Below are positions 50,545-58,885 of a DNA stretch of 64,000 nucleotides, piece after piece. This DNA comes from Actinocorallia aurantiaca. GTDB taxonomy: Bacteria > Actinomycetota > Actinomycetes > Streptosporangiales > Streptosporangiaceae. Both the position numbers and the translations under genes were made by a program. Each line of letters begins with the position of its first letter. Position 1 is the first letter of the stretch. The stretch covers positions 62,001 to 126,000 of the forward strand of contig NZ_BAAATZ010000015.1 of NCBI RefSeq assembly GCF_039533685.1, given 5' to 3'. The notes under the pieces are model-generated. The model was not told where the DNA came from. It worked only from the letters and a program-made list of their open reading frames with translations, and searched no databases.

Positions 50545-51183
50545 TCACACCTGGTACGGCACCGGGGCGGTCGACGCGACCCTGCGGCGGCGCAGGGCGA
50601 AGGACGCCATCAGCCCTCCGATGAGCCCGAACAGGTGCCCCTGCCAGGAGATCATGGTGTTGGTCGGCAGCACGCCGTAAAGGATGCTCCCGTAGAAGAT
50701 GAAGGCCGCCACCGCGATCAGGGTGTCGCCCAGGTGGCGTTCGAAGAATCCCCGGCCGAGGATGTAGCCGAAGTAGCCGAAGACCAGGAGGCTGGCGCCC
50801 AGCGTCTCGGAGTCGGGCGGCCCGGTCAGCCAGACGCCCAGGCCGCCGACCACGATGACGATCAGGTTCATCAGCACGAACTTGCCCGGGCCCCGGAACG
50901 CGGCGACGAAGCCCAGCACCGCGAAGGGCACCGTGTTCGCGACGAGGTGTTCGAAGCCGCCGTGCAGGAAGGGCGCGCTGAAGATCTGTGGGAGGTCGGG
51001 CAGGTAGAGGGCTCGGATGCCGAAGACGTCGAGCCAGCCGCCGAGGACGTAGTCGATGGCCTCCAGCAACCACATCAGCGCCAGCGTCCCGCCCACCAGG
51101 GCCGCGCCCGACAGGGCGCGGGTGGCCTGGACGGTCAGTTCTCCTGCGGCCCTGCGGCCGAACGCCCGACCTTGGTCGCTCAT
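50545..51183 (-). CDS. rhomboid family intramembrane serine protease
   Basis: The 212-residue, six-helix rhomboid cleaves membrane proteins within the bilayer. Catalytic Ser lies in TLGASLLVFGYFG (GxS) and His in WQGHLFGLIGG; the HGGFEHLVANTVPF loop (equivalent to GlpG HxxxN) is intact. Start ATG 51183 (MSDQGRAFG). Substrates unknown. Confidence 0.93.
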   Translation of the reverse strand: MSDQGRAFGRRAAGELTVQATRALSGAALVGGTLALMWLLEAIDYVLGGWLDVFGIRALYLPDLPQIFSAPFLHGGFEHLVANTVPFAVLGFVAAFRGPGKFVLMNLIVIVVGGLGVWLTGPPDSETLGASLLVFGYFGYILGRGFFERHLGDTLIAVAAFIFYGSILYGVLPTNTMISWQGHLFGLIGGLMASFALRRRRVASTAPVPYQV

Positions 51184-51259
51184 CGGGGAACCTGCCCTAT
51201 CTGTCGTTTTTTAGATTAACGACCGATATACCCGATAAGTTCTTAGGTTATCTCCGAGC

Positions 51260-51529
51260 TCACCTACGGAGATAGCGCCTTTCCTCCGGAGTCGTGCCGC
51301 CCCAGATCCCGGCGGGCTCACCGGCGCGCAGCGCCCAGTCCAGGCAGGCGGAGGCCACGGGGCAGCGGTGGCAGATCCGCTTCGCCTCCTCCAGCATGAC
51401 CTGAGAGGGGCCTGCGGGGGAAATGGGATAGAAGATCTCCGGGTCCGCTCCGCGGCACTCGGCCAGATCGGTCCAGTGCTCGTCCGTGTCCCTGCGTACT
51501 GCGAGTGGGTTCGCCACATCGCGATACAT
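51260..51529 (-). CDS. WhiB family [4Fe-4S] transcriptional regulator
   Basis: The 89-residue protein carries the four WhiB cysteines: Cys25 (AECRG), Cys53 and Cys56 (CHRCP) and Cys62 (ACLDW), with the GIWGGTTPEERR turn and a basic C-terminus. It binds an iron-sulfur cluster and probably partners with the principal sigma factor. I cannot assign it to a particular Wbl (length and GIWGG favour WhiB2/WblE-like). The ATG at 51529 follows GAAGG. An unusual operator-like repeat is 50 bp upstream. Confidence 0.93.
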   Translation of the reverse strand: MYRDVANPLAVRRDTDEHWTDLAECRGADPEIFYPISPAGPSQVMLEEAKRICHRCPVASACLDWALRAGEPAGIWGGTTPEERRYLRR

Positions 51530-51578
51530 GGTGGCCTTCACCGCACGCCTCCTTGCGCGTCCTTGTTCACCACCCAAT

Positions 51579-51603
51579 GTAGTACTACAACTCGTAGTAC
51601 TAC
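51579..51603. promoter_or_regulatory. two palindromic GTAGTACTAC sites upstream of whiB
   Basis: GTAGTACTAC occurs at 51579-51588 and 51594-51603, each a perfect 10-bp palindrome and each followed by AA, so the 12-bp unit GTAGTACTACAA repeats every 15 bp. The pair lies 50-74 bp upstream of the whiB start and 63-87 bp upstream of the divergent acetyltransferase gene. TACTAC/GTAGTA half-sites resemble BlaI/CopY-type operators (inference). Confidence 0.6.
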
Positions 51604-51652
51604 AAGTGGACGTTACAGCCGAGCCCGCGAACGGGACCCTTCGGACGCCAGA

Positions 51653-51658
51653 TACCCT
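51653..51658 (+). promoter_or_regulatory. -10-like box, leaderless start of acetyltransferase gene
   Basis: TACCCT ends 7 nt before ATG 51666. Confidence 0.45.
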
Positions 51659-51665
51659 GCGGGCC

Positions 51666-52139
51666 ATGACCAGCCGCAAGCAGCCCGTTTTCCGCGAGGC
51701 CACCCGCGCCGACCTCGAGAAGATCGTGCGGTTGCTCGCCGACGACGTGCTGGGCAGCACCCGTGAGGCCCCCGAGGTCAACGAGCACTACGAGAAGGCC
51801 TTCGCCGCCATCGAGGCCGACCCCAACAACCGGCTGATCGTCGCCGACTCCGACGGCGACGTCATCGGCACCCTCCAGCTCACCTACATCCCCGGGCTCA
51901 CCTACATGGGCAGCTCCCGCGCCCAGATCGAGGGCGTCCGGGTCGCCGGCGACCTGCGGGGACGCGGCGTCGGCCACGCCATGCTGGCCTGGGCCATCGA
52001 GGAGGCCCGGGACATGGGCTGCCGGGTCGTGCAGCTCACCAGCGACCGACAGCGCCCCGAGGCCATCCGCTTCTACCAGAAGGTCGGCTTCCGCCCCTCG
52101 CACATGGGACTGCGCTACCACCTGCAGGACCTGGACTAA
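51666..52139 (+). CDS. GNAT N-acetyltransferase
   Basis: The 157-residue GNAT protein has the acetyl-CoA loop VAGDLRGRGVGHAMLAWAIE (Q/RxxGxG/A type) and the C-terminal RFYQKVGFRPSHMGLRYHL. Its substrate is unknown. The ATG 51666 start matches a -10-like box; an in-frame extension to 51486 crosses the operator-like repeats. Confidence 0.9.
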   Translation: MTSRKQPVFREATRADLEKIVRLLADDVLGSTREAPEVNEHYEKAFAAIEADPNNRLIVADSDGDVIGTLQLTYIPGLTYMGSSRAQIEGVRVAGDLRGRGVGHAMLAWAIEEARDMGCRVVQLTSDRQRPEAIRFYQKVGFRPSHMGLRYHLQDLD

Positions 52140-52170
52140 CCCCGCCACTGTGCCCTATATCACCCTGTTC

Positions 52171-52176
52171 TAGTCT
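52171..52176 (+). promoter_or_regulatory. -10-like box, leaderless start of quinone oxidoreductase gene
   Basis: TAGTCT ends 6 nt before ATG 52183. Confidence 0.5.
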
Positions 52177-52182
52177 GCCGGA

Positions 52183-53142
52183 ATGCTTGCATTCACAGTG
52201 GAGAAACTGGGTTCGCTGAGGCCGGTGGAGGTGCCCGCGCCGGAGCCGGGCCCGGGCCAGGTCCTGATCGAGGTGGCCGCGGCCGGAGCCAACTACGTGG
52301 ACGGCCTTTTCCTCCACGGGCGCTACCAGATCAAGCCCCCGCTGCCCTTCGTGCCCGGCGGCGAGATCGCGGGCACGGTGAAGGCCCTCGGCCCCGGCGT
52401 GGAAGGCCCTGCGGTCGGCAGCCGCGTGGTCGCGCTGTGCGGCTTCGGAGGCTTCGCCGAGCAGGTCGCGGTGCCCGCCGCCGCGGCGGTGCCGATCCCC
52501 GACGTACTCGACTTCCCCCGCGCGGCGACCTTCACCCAGTCCTACTGCACCGGGCTGTACGCGCTGCGGAACAGAGCCGGGCTTCAGGAGGGGGAGACCG
52601 TCCTCGTGCTGGGCGCCGGCGGCGGCGTGGGGCTCGCGGCCGTGCAGATCGCCAAGGCCCTGGGCGCGAAGGTGCTGGCCGGAGCCTCCACCGCGGAGAA
52701 GCGCGACGCGGCCCTCGCCGCCGGGGCCGACGCCGTCGTGGACACCTCCTCCGAGGACGTGAAGACCGCGGCGCGGGCCTTCTCCGAAGGCGGGGTGGAC
52801 GTCGTCTACGACCCCGTCGGAGGAAAGCTGGCGGACTCCGCCCTGCGCGCCCTGCGGGACTACGGCCGGTACGCGGTCATCGGCTTCACCGGAGGAATCC
52901 CCTCGGTGCCCCTCAACCAGGTGCTGCTGCGCAACCGTTCCATCGTCGGAGTGGACTGGGCGATCTGGTCCATGACCCGGCCGGAACAGCAGGCCGCCCT
53001 TCACCGGGAGGCGCTCGACCTGGTCGCCGACGGCAGGCTCACCCCCGCCGCCCCGGCCGTCCGACCGCTGACGGAGGCCGGGCAGGTCCTGGACGCGCTG
53101 CTGAACCGCCAGGTCACCGGCAAGGTCGCGCTGGTGCCCTAA
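52183..53142 (+). CDS. NADPH:quinone oxidoreductase (zinc-independent MDR family)
   Basis: The 319-residue protein is a QOR-type medium-chain dehydrogenase/reductase without structural-zinc cysteines. It has the N-terminal GANYVDGLFLHGRYQIKPPLPFVPG, the Rossmann loop VLGAGGGVGLAAVQIAKALG and the TSYxTG-like SYCTGLYAL segment. It probably reduces quinones or enones with NADPH. The stop overlaps that of the convergent gene by CTAA. Confidence 0.93.
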   Translation: MLAFTVEKLGSLRPVEVPAPEPGPGQVLIEVAAAGANYVDGLFLHGRYQIKPPLPFVPGGEIAGTVKALGPGVEGPAVGSRVVALCGFGGFAEQVAVPAAAAVPIPDVLDFPRAATFTQSYCTGLYALRNRAGLQEGETVLVLGAGGGVGLAAVQIAKALGAKVLAGASTAEKRDAALAAGADAVVDTSSEDVKTAARAFSEGGVDVVYDPVGGKLADSALRALRDYGRYAVIGFTGGIPSVPLNQVLLRNRSIVGVDWAIWSMTRPEQQAALHREALDLVADGRLTPAAPAVRPLTEAGQVLDALLNRQVTGKVALVP

Positions 53143-53540
53143 CCCGCCCGGTACTCGGCCCGCCATTCCACGCAGCCCGGTACGTATCGGGCCAGGATCT
53201 CGCGGGTGAACCACTCCAGGTCCCAGTCCTCGTCCAGGACCTCCCCCTTCCAGCGGTAGGCCAGGGCGAGGCCTCCACCGTCGAGGCGGAGTTCGACGAC
53301 GTCGTAGTCGACGTCCTCGTAGGCGTGGAGGAGCTCCGACTCCTCCACGCTGAGCCCTCGGATCAGCAGACCGTCCGCGACGCCGTCGGCGGCGGCGACC
53401 AGGCCGGGGTAGACCCGCCCGTGCAGCGCCGCCACCCGCCAGCCCTCGGCCCGGGCTGGAGCCAGCTCCGGCACCCTGCCGAGCAGGGCGTCCAGCACCT
53501 CGGGGAAACGGAGCGTGCCATAGACGAACAGATCAGGCAT
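53139..53540 (-). CDS. gamma-glutamylcyclotransferase-fold protein
   Basis: The 133-residue protein begins MPDLFVYGTLRFPEVLD, the GGCT/AIG2 signature YGTL, with GLLIRGLSVEESELLHAYEDVDYD (the catalytic Glu in the ExDVDY region) and ends with a Trp-rich tail (DWDLEWFTREI). Such proteins cyclise gamma-glutamyl amines; substrate unknown. The start at 53540 follows a TACCTT box by 7 nt. Confidence 0.9.
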   Translation of the reverse strand: MPDLFVYGTLRFPEVLDALLGRVPELAPARAEGWRVAALHGRVYPGLVAAADGVADGLLIRGLSVEESELLHAYEDVDYDVVELRLDGGGLALAYRWKGEVLDEDWDLEWFTREILARYVPGCVEWRAEYRAG

Positions 53541-53547
53541 GGCGCTT

Positions 53548-53553
53548 AAGGTA
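53548..53553 (-). promoter_or_regulatory. -10-like box, leaderless start of GGCT-like gene
   Basis: The minus strand reads TACCTT, ending 7 nt before ATG 53540. Confidence 0.5.
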
Positions 53554-53579
53554 CCGAGACGACGTCCACAGGAGGAACG

Positions 53580-54173
53580 GTGACGATTCGCGAGTTCAGG
53601 CCCGGTGACGAGGCCGCCGTCTACGACATCTGCCTGCGCACCGGCGCGTCCGGCGAGGACGCCACCCACCTGTACTCCGACCCGGAACTGCTCGGCCACG
53701 TCTTCGCCGGGCCGTACCTGAGGCTGTGCCCCGGATTCGCCTCGGTGGTCGAGGAGGACGGCGAAGTCCTCGGCTACATCCTCGGCGCCCCCGACACCCG
53801 CGGGTTCGAGGCGCGCTGCGAGGAGGAGTGGTGGCCTCCGCTGCGCGAGCGGTACCCCGACCCCGTATCCCCGAAGACGCCGGACGAGCAGAGGATGCAC
53901 GCGATCCACCACTTCCACCCGGCTCCGGACTCCCTGGTCGAGGAGTACCCCTCCCACCTGCACATCGACCTGCTCCCCCGGACCCAGGGCAGGGGCTACG
54001 GGCGCAGGCTGATGGACCGGCTCAGGGACCAGCTCCGCCGGGCCGGCTCACCCGGCCTGCACCTGGGGGTCAGCCCCGCCAACCGCCGGGCCGTCGGCTT
54101 CTACGAGGCGCTGGGCCTCACCACGGTGAGCGAGGACGAGCACGTCATCTGGATGGGCGAAAGACTCGGCTGA
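53580..54173 (+). CDS. GNAT acetyltransferase (O-GlcNAcase C-terminal-like)
   Basis: The 197-residue protein resembles the acetyltransferase-like domain of bacterial O-GlcNAcase homologues: REFRPGDEAAVYDICLRTG, GPYLRLCPGFASVVEEDG, YPSHLHIDLLPRTQGRGYGR, the acetyl-CoA loop QGRGYGRRLM, and HLGVSPANRRAVGFYEALG. GTG 53580 has a GGAGGA site 4 nt upstream. Confidence 0.9.
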   Translation: MTIREFRPGDEAAVYDICLRTGASGEDATHLYSDPELLGHVFAGPYLRLCPGFASVVEEDGEVLGYILGAPDTRGFEARCEEEWWPPLRERYPDPVSPKTPDEQRMHAIHHFHPAPDSLVEEYPSHLHIDLLPRTQGRGYGRRLMDRLRDQLRRAGSPGLHLGVSPANRRAVGFYEALGLTTVSEDEHVIWMGERLG

Positions 54174-54294
54174 CGCGCGCCGAAAGATCCACATGAGCTG
54201 ACGCCCGCCTACGGCGTGCCGCCCGTGGCTGAACGCATGCTGAACGATCCACAGGCTGTTCACAGAGGGTGATGACCAGTGCGACCCTCGGGGT

Positions 54295-55053
54295 ATGGCG
54301 ACTGTACTGATCGACATCGACGGGGTGCTGACCGTCTCGTGGAAGGCCCTGCCGGGGGCGGTGGAGGCCCTGAAGCGGCTCGGACGGGAGGGGCACCGGT
54401 TCCTCCTGCTGACCAACACGACCTCGCGGACCAGGGCTTCCATCACCGCGGCGCTGGTCTCGGCCGGGTTCCCGGTCACCGAGGAGGACGTCCTCACCGC
54501 GACGTCCGCCACCGCCGAACACCTGCGGCGGGAGCATCCGGACGCGCGGTGCTTCCTGCTGAGCGGCGGTGACGTCACCGAGGACCTGCCGGGCGTCCGG
54601 TTCGTGGACGACGACCCGGACATCGTGGTGATCGGCGGGGCGGGACCCGAGTTCGACTACCCGACCGTGAACCGCGTGTTCGGCTTCCTGCAGGGCGGGG
54701 CGAAGCTCGTCGCGATGGCCCGCAACCTCGCCTGGCGCACCGACGAGGGGCTCCAGCTGGACGCCGGGGCCTACCTGCTGGGGCTGGAGGCCGCCGCCGG
54801 GGTCCGCGCCGAGGTGGTGGGCAAGCCCTCGGCCTCGTTCTTCCGTTCGGCGCTGGCCTCGCTGGGCGCGGAGACCGGCTTCATGATCGGCGACGACCTG
54901 GAGGCGGACGTGCTCGCCGCCCAGCGGGCCGGGCTCACCGGGATCCAGGTGCGCACCGGCAAGTTCCGCCCCTCCGACCTGGACCGGGGCACGCCCGACC
55001 ATCTGGTGGACTCCATAGTGGAGCTTCCGGACCTGCTCGCGTCCCTGGGGTGA
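54295..55053 (+). CDS. HAD superfamily hydrolase (NagD/LHPP-like)
   Basis: The 252-residue HAD IIA phosphatase has motif I IDIDGVLTVS (nucleophile Asp), motif II LLTNTTSRTR, motif III Lys in VVGKPSASFF and motif IV MIGDDLEADVLAAQRAGL. It resembles the TIGR01458/LHPP group that dephosphorylates small phosphometabolites. The physiological substrate is unknown. Confidence 0.9.
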   Translation: MATVLIDIDGVLTVSWKALPGAVEALKRLGREGHRFLLLTNTTSRTRASITAALVSAGFPVTEEDVLTATSATAEHLRREHPDARCFLLSGGDVTEDLPGVRFVDDDPDIVVIGGAGPEFDYPTVNRVFGFLQGGAKLVAMARNLAWRTDEGLQLDAGAYLLGLEAAAGVRAEVVGKPSASFFRSALASLGAETGFMIGDDLEADVLAAQRAGLTGIQVRTGKFRPSDLDRGTPDHLVDSIVELPDLLASLG

Positions 55054-55077
55054 CGGGGGTCACAGCCTCCGCGAGAA

Positions 55078-55094
55078 ATACCCCCTTGGGGTAT
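55078..55094. promoter_or_regulatory. CsoR-type copper-responsive operator
   Basis: ATACCCC-CTT-GGGGTAT is a perfect 7-bp dyad, the consensus of copper-sensing CsoR sites. It lies 33 bp upstream of the copper gene start and abuts a TATGGT -10-like box (55094-55099). No csoR gene is in the window, so control is in trans. Confidence 0.75.
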
Positions 55095-55127
55095 ATGGTT
55101 CGGAAGGAGGAGACCTGAGGAGAGAGC

Positions 55128-55994
55128 ATGAACACCACGGTGAAGCTCGGCGCCTTCGCTCTGGGGATGGCCGCCGTGTTCGGTGCGTCACTCGGGGCGG
55201 GACGGGCCTTCGGACCCGATCCGGCCGAAAGACCCGACCAGCGCGTCCAGAGCAGCCCGGCCGCCCACGGCGACCACGGAGGCCACGAGGCCCCCGAGAC
55301 GGCCGTCCCCCCGGAAGCCGGGCCCGCGAAGGTCGAGATCGACCGAGCCCAGGCCCCGGACGGGCGCTTCGCCTTCCTCATCACCGGCGAGGACGGGAAG
55401 CCCGTCACCGAATACGACGTTCAACATGACAAGAAGATGCATCTGATCGTCGTTCGCAAGGATCTCTCAGGGTTCCGCCACGTCCATCCGGAACTCCGCC
55501 AAGACGGCGCCTGGGAAGTCGACTCCCCCATGGAAGAGCCGGGCGACTACCGCGCGTTCGCCGATTTCAAGCCGACGAACGGCGACGCCCAGGTGCTGAA
55601 GCTCGACGTGAACGTGCCGGGAACCGCGACCGCGCGTCCCCTGCCCGCTCCGTCCGGCACCGCCGAGGTGGACGGCTACACCGTCACCCTCGACGGGACG
55701 GTCACCGCGGGAGGGACGAGCGAACTGACCATGGACATCAGCAAGGACGGCCGCCCCGTCACCGACCTCCAGCCCTACCTCGGGGCCTACGGGCACCTGG
55801 TGGCGCTGCGCAAGGACGACCTCGGCTACCTTCACGTCCATCCCGAGGGCGCCCCCGGGGACGGCGAGACCACCCCCGGACCGAAGATCACGTTCTTCGT
55901 CGAGGCCCCGTCCGGCGGAGACCACCGGCTCTACCTGGACTTCCAGCACGAGGGCCGGGTCCACACCGCGGAGTTCACCGTCCATGTCCACTGA
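55128..55994 (+). CDS. secreted copper-operon protein with repeated HVHP domains
   Basis: The 288-residue protein has a signal peptide (GAFALGMAAVFGASLGAG), a His-rich linker (AAHGDHGGHEA) and two related domains, each carrying a metal-type motif: MHLIVVRKDLSGFRHVHPEL and HLVALRKDDLGYLHVHPEG. It ends TVHVH. Histidine clusters suggest copper binding in the cell envelope. It is translated just ahead of the copper ATPase gene (38 bp gap) under the CsoR-type operator, so it probably hands over or stores copper outside the membrane. ATG 55128 has a GAGGAG site. Confidence 0.85.
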   Translation: MNTTVKLGAFALGMAAVFGASLGAGRAFGPDPAERPDQRVQSSPAAHGDHGGHEAPETAVPPEAGPAKVEIDRAQAPDGRFAFLITGEDGKPVTEYDVQHDKKMHLIVVRKDLSGFRHVHPELRQDGAWEVDSPMEEPGDYRAFADFKPTNGDAQVLKLDVNVPGTATARPLPAPSGTAEVDGYTVTLDGTVTAGGTSELTMDISKDGRPVTDLQPYLGAYGHLVALRKDDLGYLHVHPEGAPGDGETTPGPKITFFVEAPSGGDHRLYLDFQHEGRVHTAEFTVHVH

Positions 55995-56031
55995 CTCTTT
56001 CTCCATACCGCCCGCCCGCGAGGAGGCTCGG

Positions 56032-58263
56032 ATGAACCCCGTCCAGGACCGGATCGAACTGTCGATCGGCGGGATGACCTGCGCCTCCTGCGCGAACCGC
56101 GTCGAAAAGCGGCTCAACAAGCTCGAAGGCGTCACCGCGACCGTCAACTACGCCACCGAGAAGGCGAGCGTCGCCTACGGGCCCGACGTCACTCCGGAAG
56201 ACCTGATCACCCAGGTGGAGAAGGCCGGTTACACCGCCGAACTCCCCGCCCCTCCCCGGGAGGAGCACGAGGAGGCCGTCCCCGAGGACGCCGCCCTCCG
56301 GACGCTGCGGCAGCGGCTCCTCATCAGCCTGGTCCTGACCGTCCCCGTGATCGCGATGGCGATGGTCCCGGCGCTGCAGTTCCGCAACTGGCAGTGGGCG
56401 TCGCTCGTCCTCGCCGCGCCCGTCGCGGTGTGGGGGGCGTGGCCTTTCCACCTAGCCGCCTGGAAGAACCTCCGGCTGGGCGCCGCGACGATGGACACCC
56501 TCGTCTCCCTCGGCACGGCCTCGGCGTTCCTGTGGTCCCTCTACGCCCTGTTCTTCGGGAGCGCCGGCGAACCCGGCATGAAGCACCCGTTCAGGCTCAC
56601 CGTGGAGCGCATGGACGGCAGCGGCAACATCTACCTGGAGGTCGCCGCCGGAGTCACCGTCTTCCTGCTGGCCGGCCGGTACTTCGAGGCCCGCTCCAAG
56701 CGCCGCGCCGGCGCCGCGCTGCGCGCCCTGCTGGAGATGGGCGCCAAGGACGTGACGGTGCTGCGCGACGGCGTCCAGAGCACGATCCCGATCGACCGGC
56801 TGGCCGTCGGCGACCTGTTCGTCGTCCGGCCCGGCGAGAAGATCGCCACGGACGGCGTGGTCGTCGAGGGCGCGTCCGCCGTCGACACCAGCATGATCAC
56901 CGGCGAGCCCGTCCCGGTGGAGGTCTCCGTCGACGACGCCGTCACCGGCGCCACCGTCAACGCGGGCGGCCGCCTGGTCGTCCGGGCCGTCCGCGTCGGC
57001 TCCGACACCCGCCTGGCCCAGATGGCGCGGCTGGTGGAGGAGGCGCAGAGCGGCAAGGCCCAGGCTCAGCGGCTGGCCGACCGGGTCTCCGGCGTCTTCG
57101 TGCCCGTGGTGATCACCCTGGCCGTCGCCACCCTCGGCTTCTGGCTCGGTTCCGGCGCCGAGGCCGCCGCGGCCTTCACCGCCGCCGTCGCGGTACTGAT
57201 CATCGCCTGCCCCTGCGCCCTCGGCCTGGCCACCCCCACCGCCCTGCTGGTGGGCACCGGCCGCGGCGCCCAGCTGGGCATCCTCATCAAGGGCCCCGAG
57301 GTCCTGGAGTCCACCCGGAAGATCGACACCATCGTCCTGGACAAGACCGGCACCGTCACCCACGGCAGGATGAGCCTCGCCGAGGTCATCACCGCTCCCG
57401 GCGAGGACGAGGACGAGGTGCTGCGGCTGGCCGGCGCGCTGGAGGACGCGTCGGAACACCCGATCGCCAAGGCCGTCGCCAAGGCGGCCACCGAGCGCAC
57501 CGGCCCCCTGCCGCCCGTGTCGGACTTCCAGAACGTGCCGGGCCTGGGCGTCCAAGGCATGGTGGACGACCACGCGGTGCTCGTCGGGCGCCCCCGCCTC
57601 CTCGCCGACTGGTCCCAGCCCCTGCCCGACTCCCTGGCCTCGGCCAAGGCCGCGGCCGAGGCCTCCGGCAAGACCGTCGTGGCGGTGAGCTGGGACGGGA
57701 AGGCCCGCGCCCTCCTCGTCGTCGCCGACACCATCAAGGAGACCAGCGCCGAGGCGATCGAGCAGTTCCGCGCGCTGGGCCTCACCCCCATCCTGCTGAC
57801 CGGCGACAACGAGGCCGCCGCCCGCTCCGTCGCCGCGTCCGTCGGCATCACCGAGGTCCACGCCGAGGTCCTCCCCGAGGACAAGGCCTCCACGATCAAG
57901 CGCCTGCAGTCCGAGGGCCGCACCGTCGCCATGGTCGGCGACGGCGTCAACGACGCCGCCGCCCTGGCCCAGGCCGACCTGGGCCTCGCCATGGGGACCG
58001 GCACCGACGTCGCCATCGAGGCCGCCGACCTGACCCTGGTCCGCGGCGACCTCCGCGCGGCGGCCGACGCCATCCGCCTGGCACGGCGCACGCTGGGGAC
58101 CATCAAGGGGAACCTGTTCTGGGCGTTCGCCTACAACGTGGCGGCCCTGCCACTGGCCGCGGCGGGCCTGCTCAACCCGATGCTGGCGGGTGCCGCGATG
58201 GCGTTCTCCAGCGTCTTCGTGGTGAGCAACAGCCTCCGGCTGCGCCGTTTCTCGCCTTCCTGA
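56032..58263 (+). CDS. copA: copper-translocating P1B-type ATPase
   Basis: The 743-residue pump exports Cu(I). It has one N-terminal heavy-metal domain with GMTCASC (about residues 15-21), eight membrane helices with the metal site CPC in VLIIACPCALGLATP, the phosphorylation motif DKTGTVTHG, the HP motif EHPIAKA and GDGVNDAAALAQADLG. ATG 56032 follows GAGGAGG; the frame upstream overlaps the previous gene. It forms an operon with the HVHP protein. Confidence 0.97.
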   Translation: MNPVQDRIELSIGGMTCASCANRVEKRLNKLEGVTATVNYATEKASVAYGPDVTPEDLITQVEKAGYTAELPAPPREEHEEAVPEDAALRTLRQRLLISLVLTVPVIAMAMVPALQFRNWQWASLVLAAPVAVWGAWPFHLAAWKNLRLGAATMDTLVSLGTASAFLWSLYALFFGSAGEPGMKHPFRLTVERMDGSGNIYLEVAAGVTVFLLAGRYFEARSKRRAGAALRALLEMGAKDVTVLRDGVQSTIPIDRLAVGDLFVVRPGEKIATDGVVVEGASAVDTSMITGEPVPVEVSVDDAVTGATVNAGGRLVVRAVRVGSDTRLAQMARLVEEAQSGKAQAQRLADRVSGVFVPVVITLAVATLGFWLGSGAEAAAAFTAAVAVLIIACPCALGLATPTALLVGTGRGAQLGILIKGPEVLESTRKIDTIVLDKTGTVTHGRMSLAEVITAPGEDEDEVLRLAGALEDASEHPIAKAVAKAATERTGPLPPVSDFQNVPGLGVQGMVDDHAVLVGRPRLLADWSQPLPDSLASAKAAAEASGKTVVAVSWDGKARALLVVADTIKETSAEAIEQFRALGLTPILLTGDNEAAARSVAASVGITEVHAEVLPEDKASTIKRLQSEGRTVAMVGDGVNDAAALAQADLGLAMGTGTDVAIEAADLTLVRGDLRAAADAIRLARRTLGTIKGNLFWAFAYNVAALPLAAAGLLNPMLAGAAMAFSSVFVVSNSLRLRRFSPS

Positions 58264-58317
58264 CACGTCCTCCGAAACCCATCGGACCCGGCCGCGATAG
58301 AACCGTCCAGAACGGTC

Positions 58318-58323
58318 TATCGT
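58318..58323 (+). promoter_or_regulatory. -10-like box before the acetyltransferase gene
   Basis: TATCGT ends 5 nt before GTG 58329 and 8 nt before ATG 58332. No ribosome binding site is present. Confidence 0.4.
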
Positions 58324-58331
58324 GGCCGGTG

Positions 58332-58847
58332 ATGCAACTGACCGGTTCCCGGCTGATCGTGCGTCCGGTCGCGCCGGACGACGAACGGGAGTTCCTCTCC
58401 GCCGCCCGCGCCAGCGAAGAGTTCCACCGCCCTTACGCGTTCCTCCCTCTCGACGAGAAGGAATTCGCCGACTACCTGCGCCGCTTCGACCAGGTCCAGG
58501 CCCACGGCTTCGTCCTCCGCCTGCTCGGAAGCGACGAACTCGTGGGCTACATCAACATCAGCCACATCATCCGCGGCTCCTACCAGCGGGGAACCCTCGG
58601 CTACGGCGTCTTCCTCCCGCACCACCGCCGGGGTTACATGACCGAGGGCCTGCGCCTGGTGATCCGCCACGCCTTCGAGACCCTGTCCCTCCACCGCCTG
58701 GAAGCGGAGATCCAGCCTGGGAACAAACCCTCGCTGAGGCTGGTGCGGCTTCTCGGTTTCGAGCGGGAGGGCCTCGCCCGCGGCCTCATCCGCATCGAGG
58801 GCGAGTGGCGCGACCATGAGCGCTGGGCTCTCGGACACGATGTTTAA
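58332..58847 (+). CDS. GNAT acetyltransferase (RimJ/RimL-like)
   Basis: The 171-residue protein begins MQLTGSRLIVRPVAPDDERE and has IRGSYQRGTLGYGVFLPHHRRGYMTEGLRL, the acetyl-CoA loop of the RimJ/RimL group, then HRLEAEIQPGNKPSLRLVRLLGFEREGLARG. It probably acetylates an N-terminus or small molecule. GTG 58329 directly upstream is an alternative start. Confidence 0.9.
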   Translation: MQLTGSRLIVRPVAPDDEREFLSAARASEEFHRPYAFLPLDEKEFADYLRRFDQVQAHGFVLRLLGSDELVGYINISHIIRGSYQRGTLGYGVFLPHHRRGYMTEGLRLVIRHAFETLSLHRLEAEIQPGNKPSLRLVRLLGFEREGLARGLIRIEGEWRDHERWALGHDV

Positions 58848-58885
58848 GGATCTTGGAATCCCCACATATCTGGCATAGGGGGATA

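Noticed and set aside
56452..58266. 604-codon open frame antisense to copA
   Set aside because: It mirrors the third-position GC bias of the copper ATPase gene and has no family motif.
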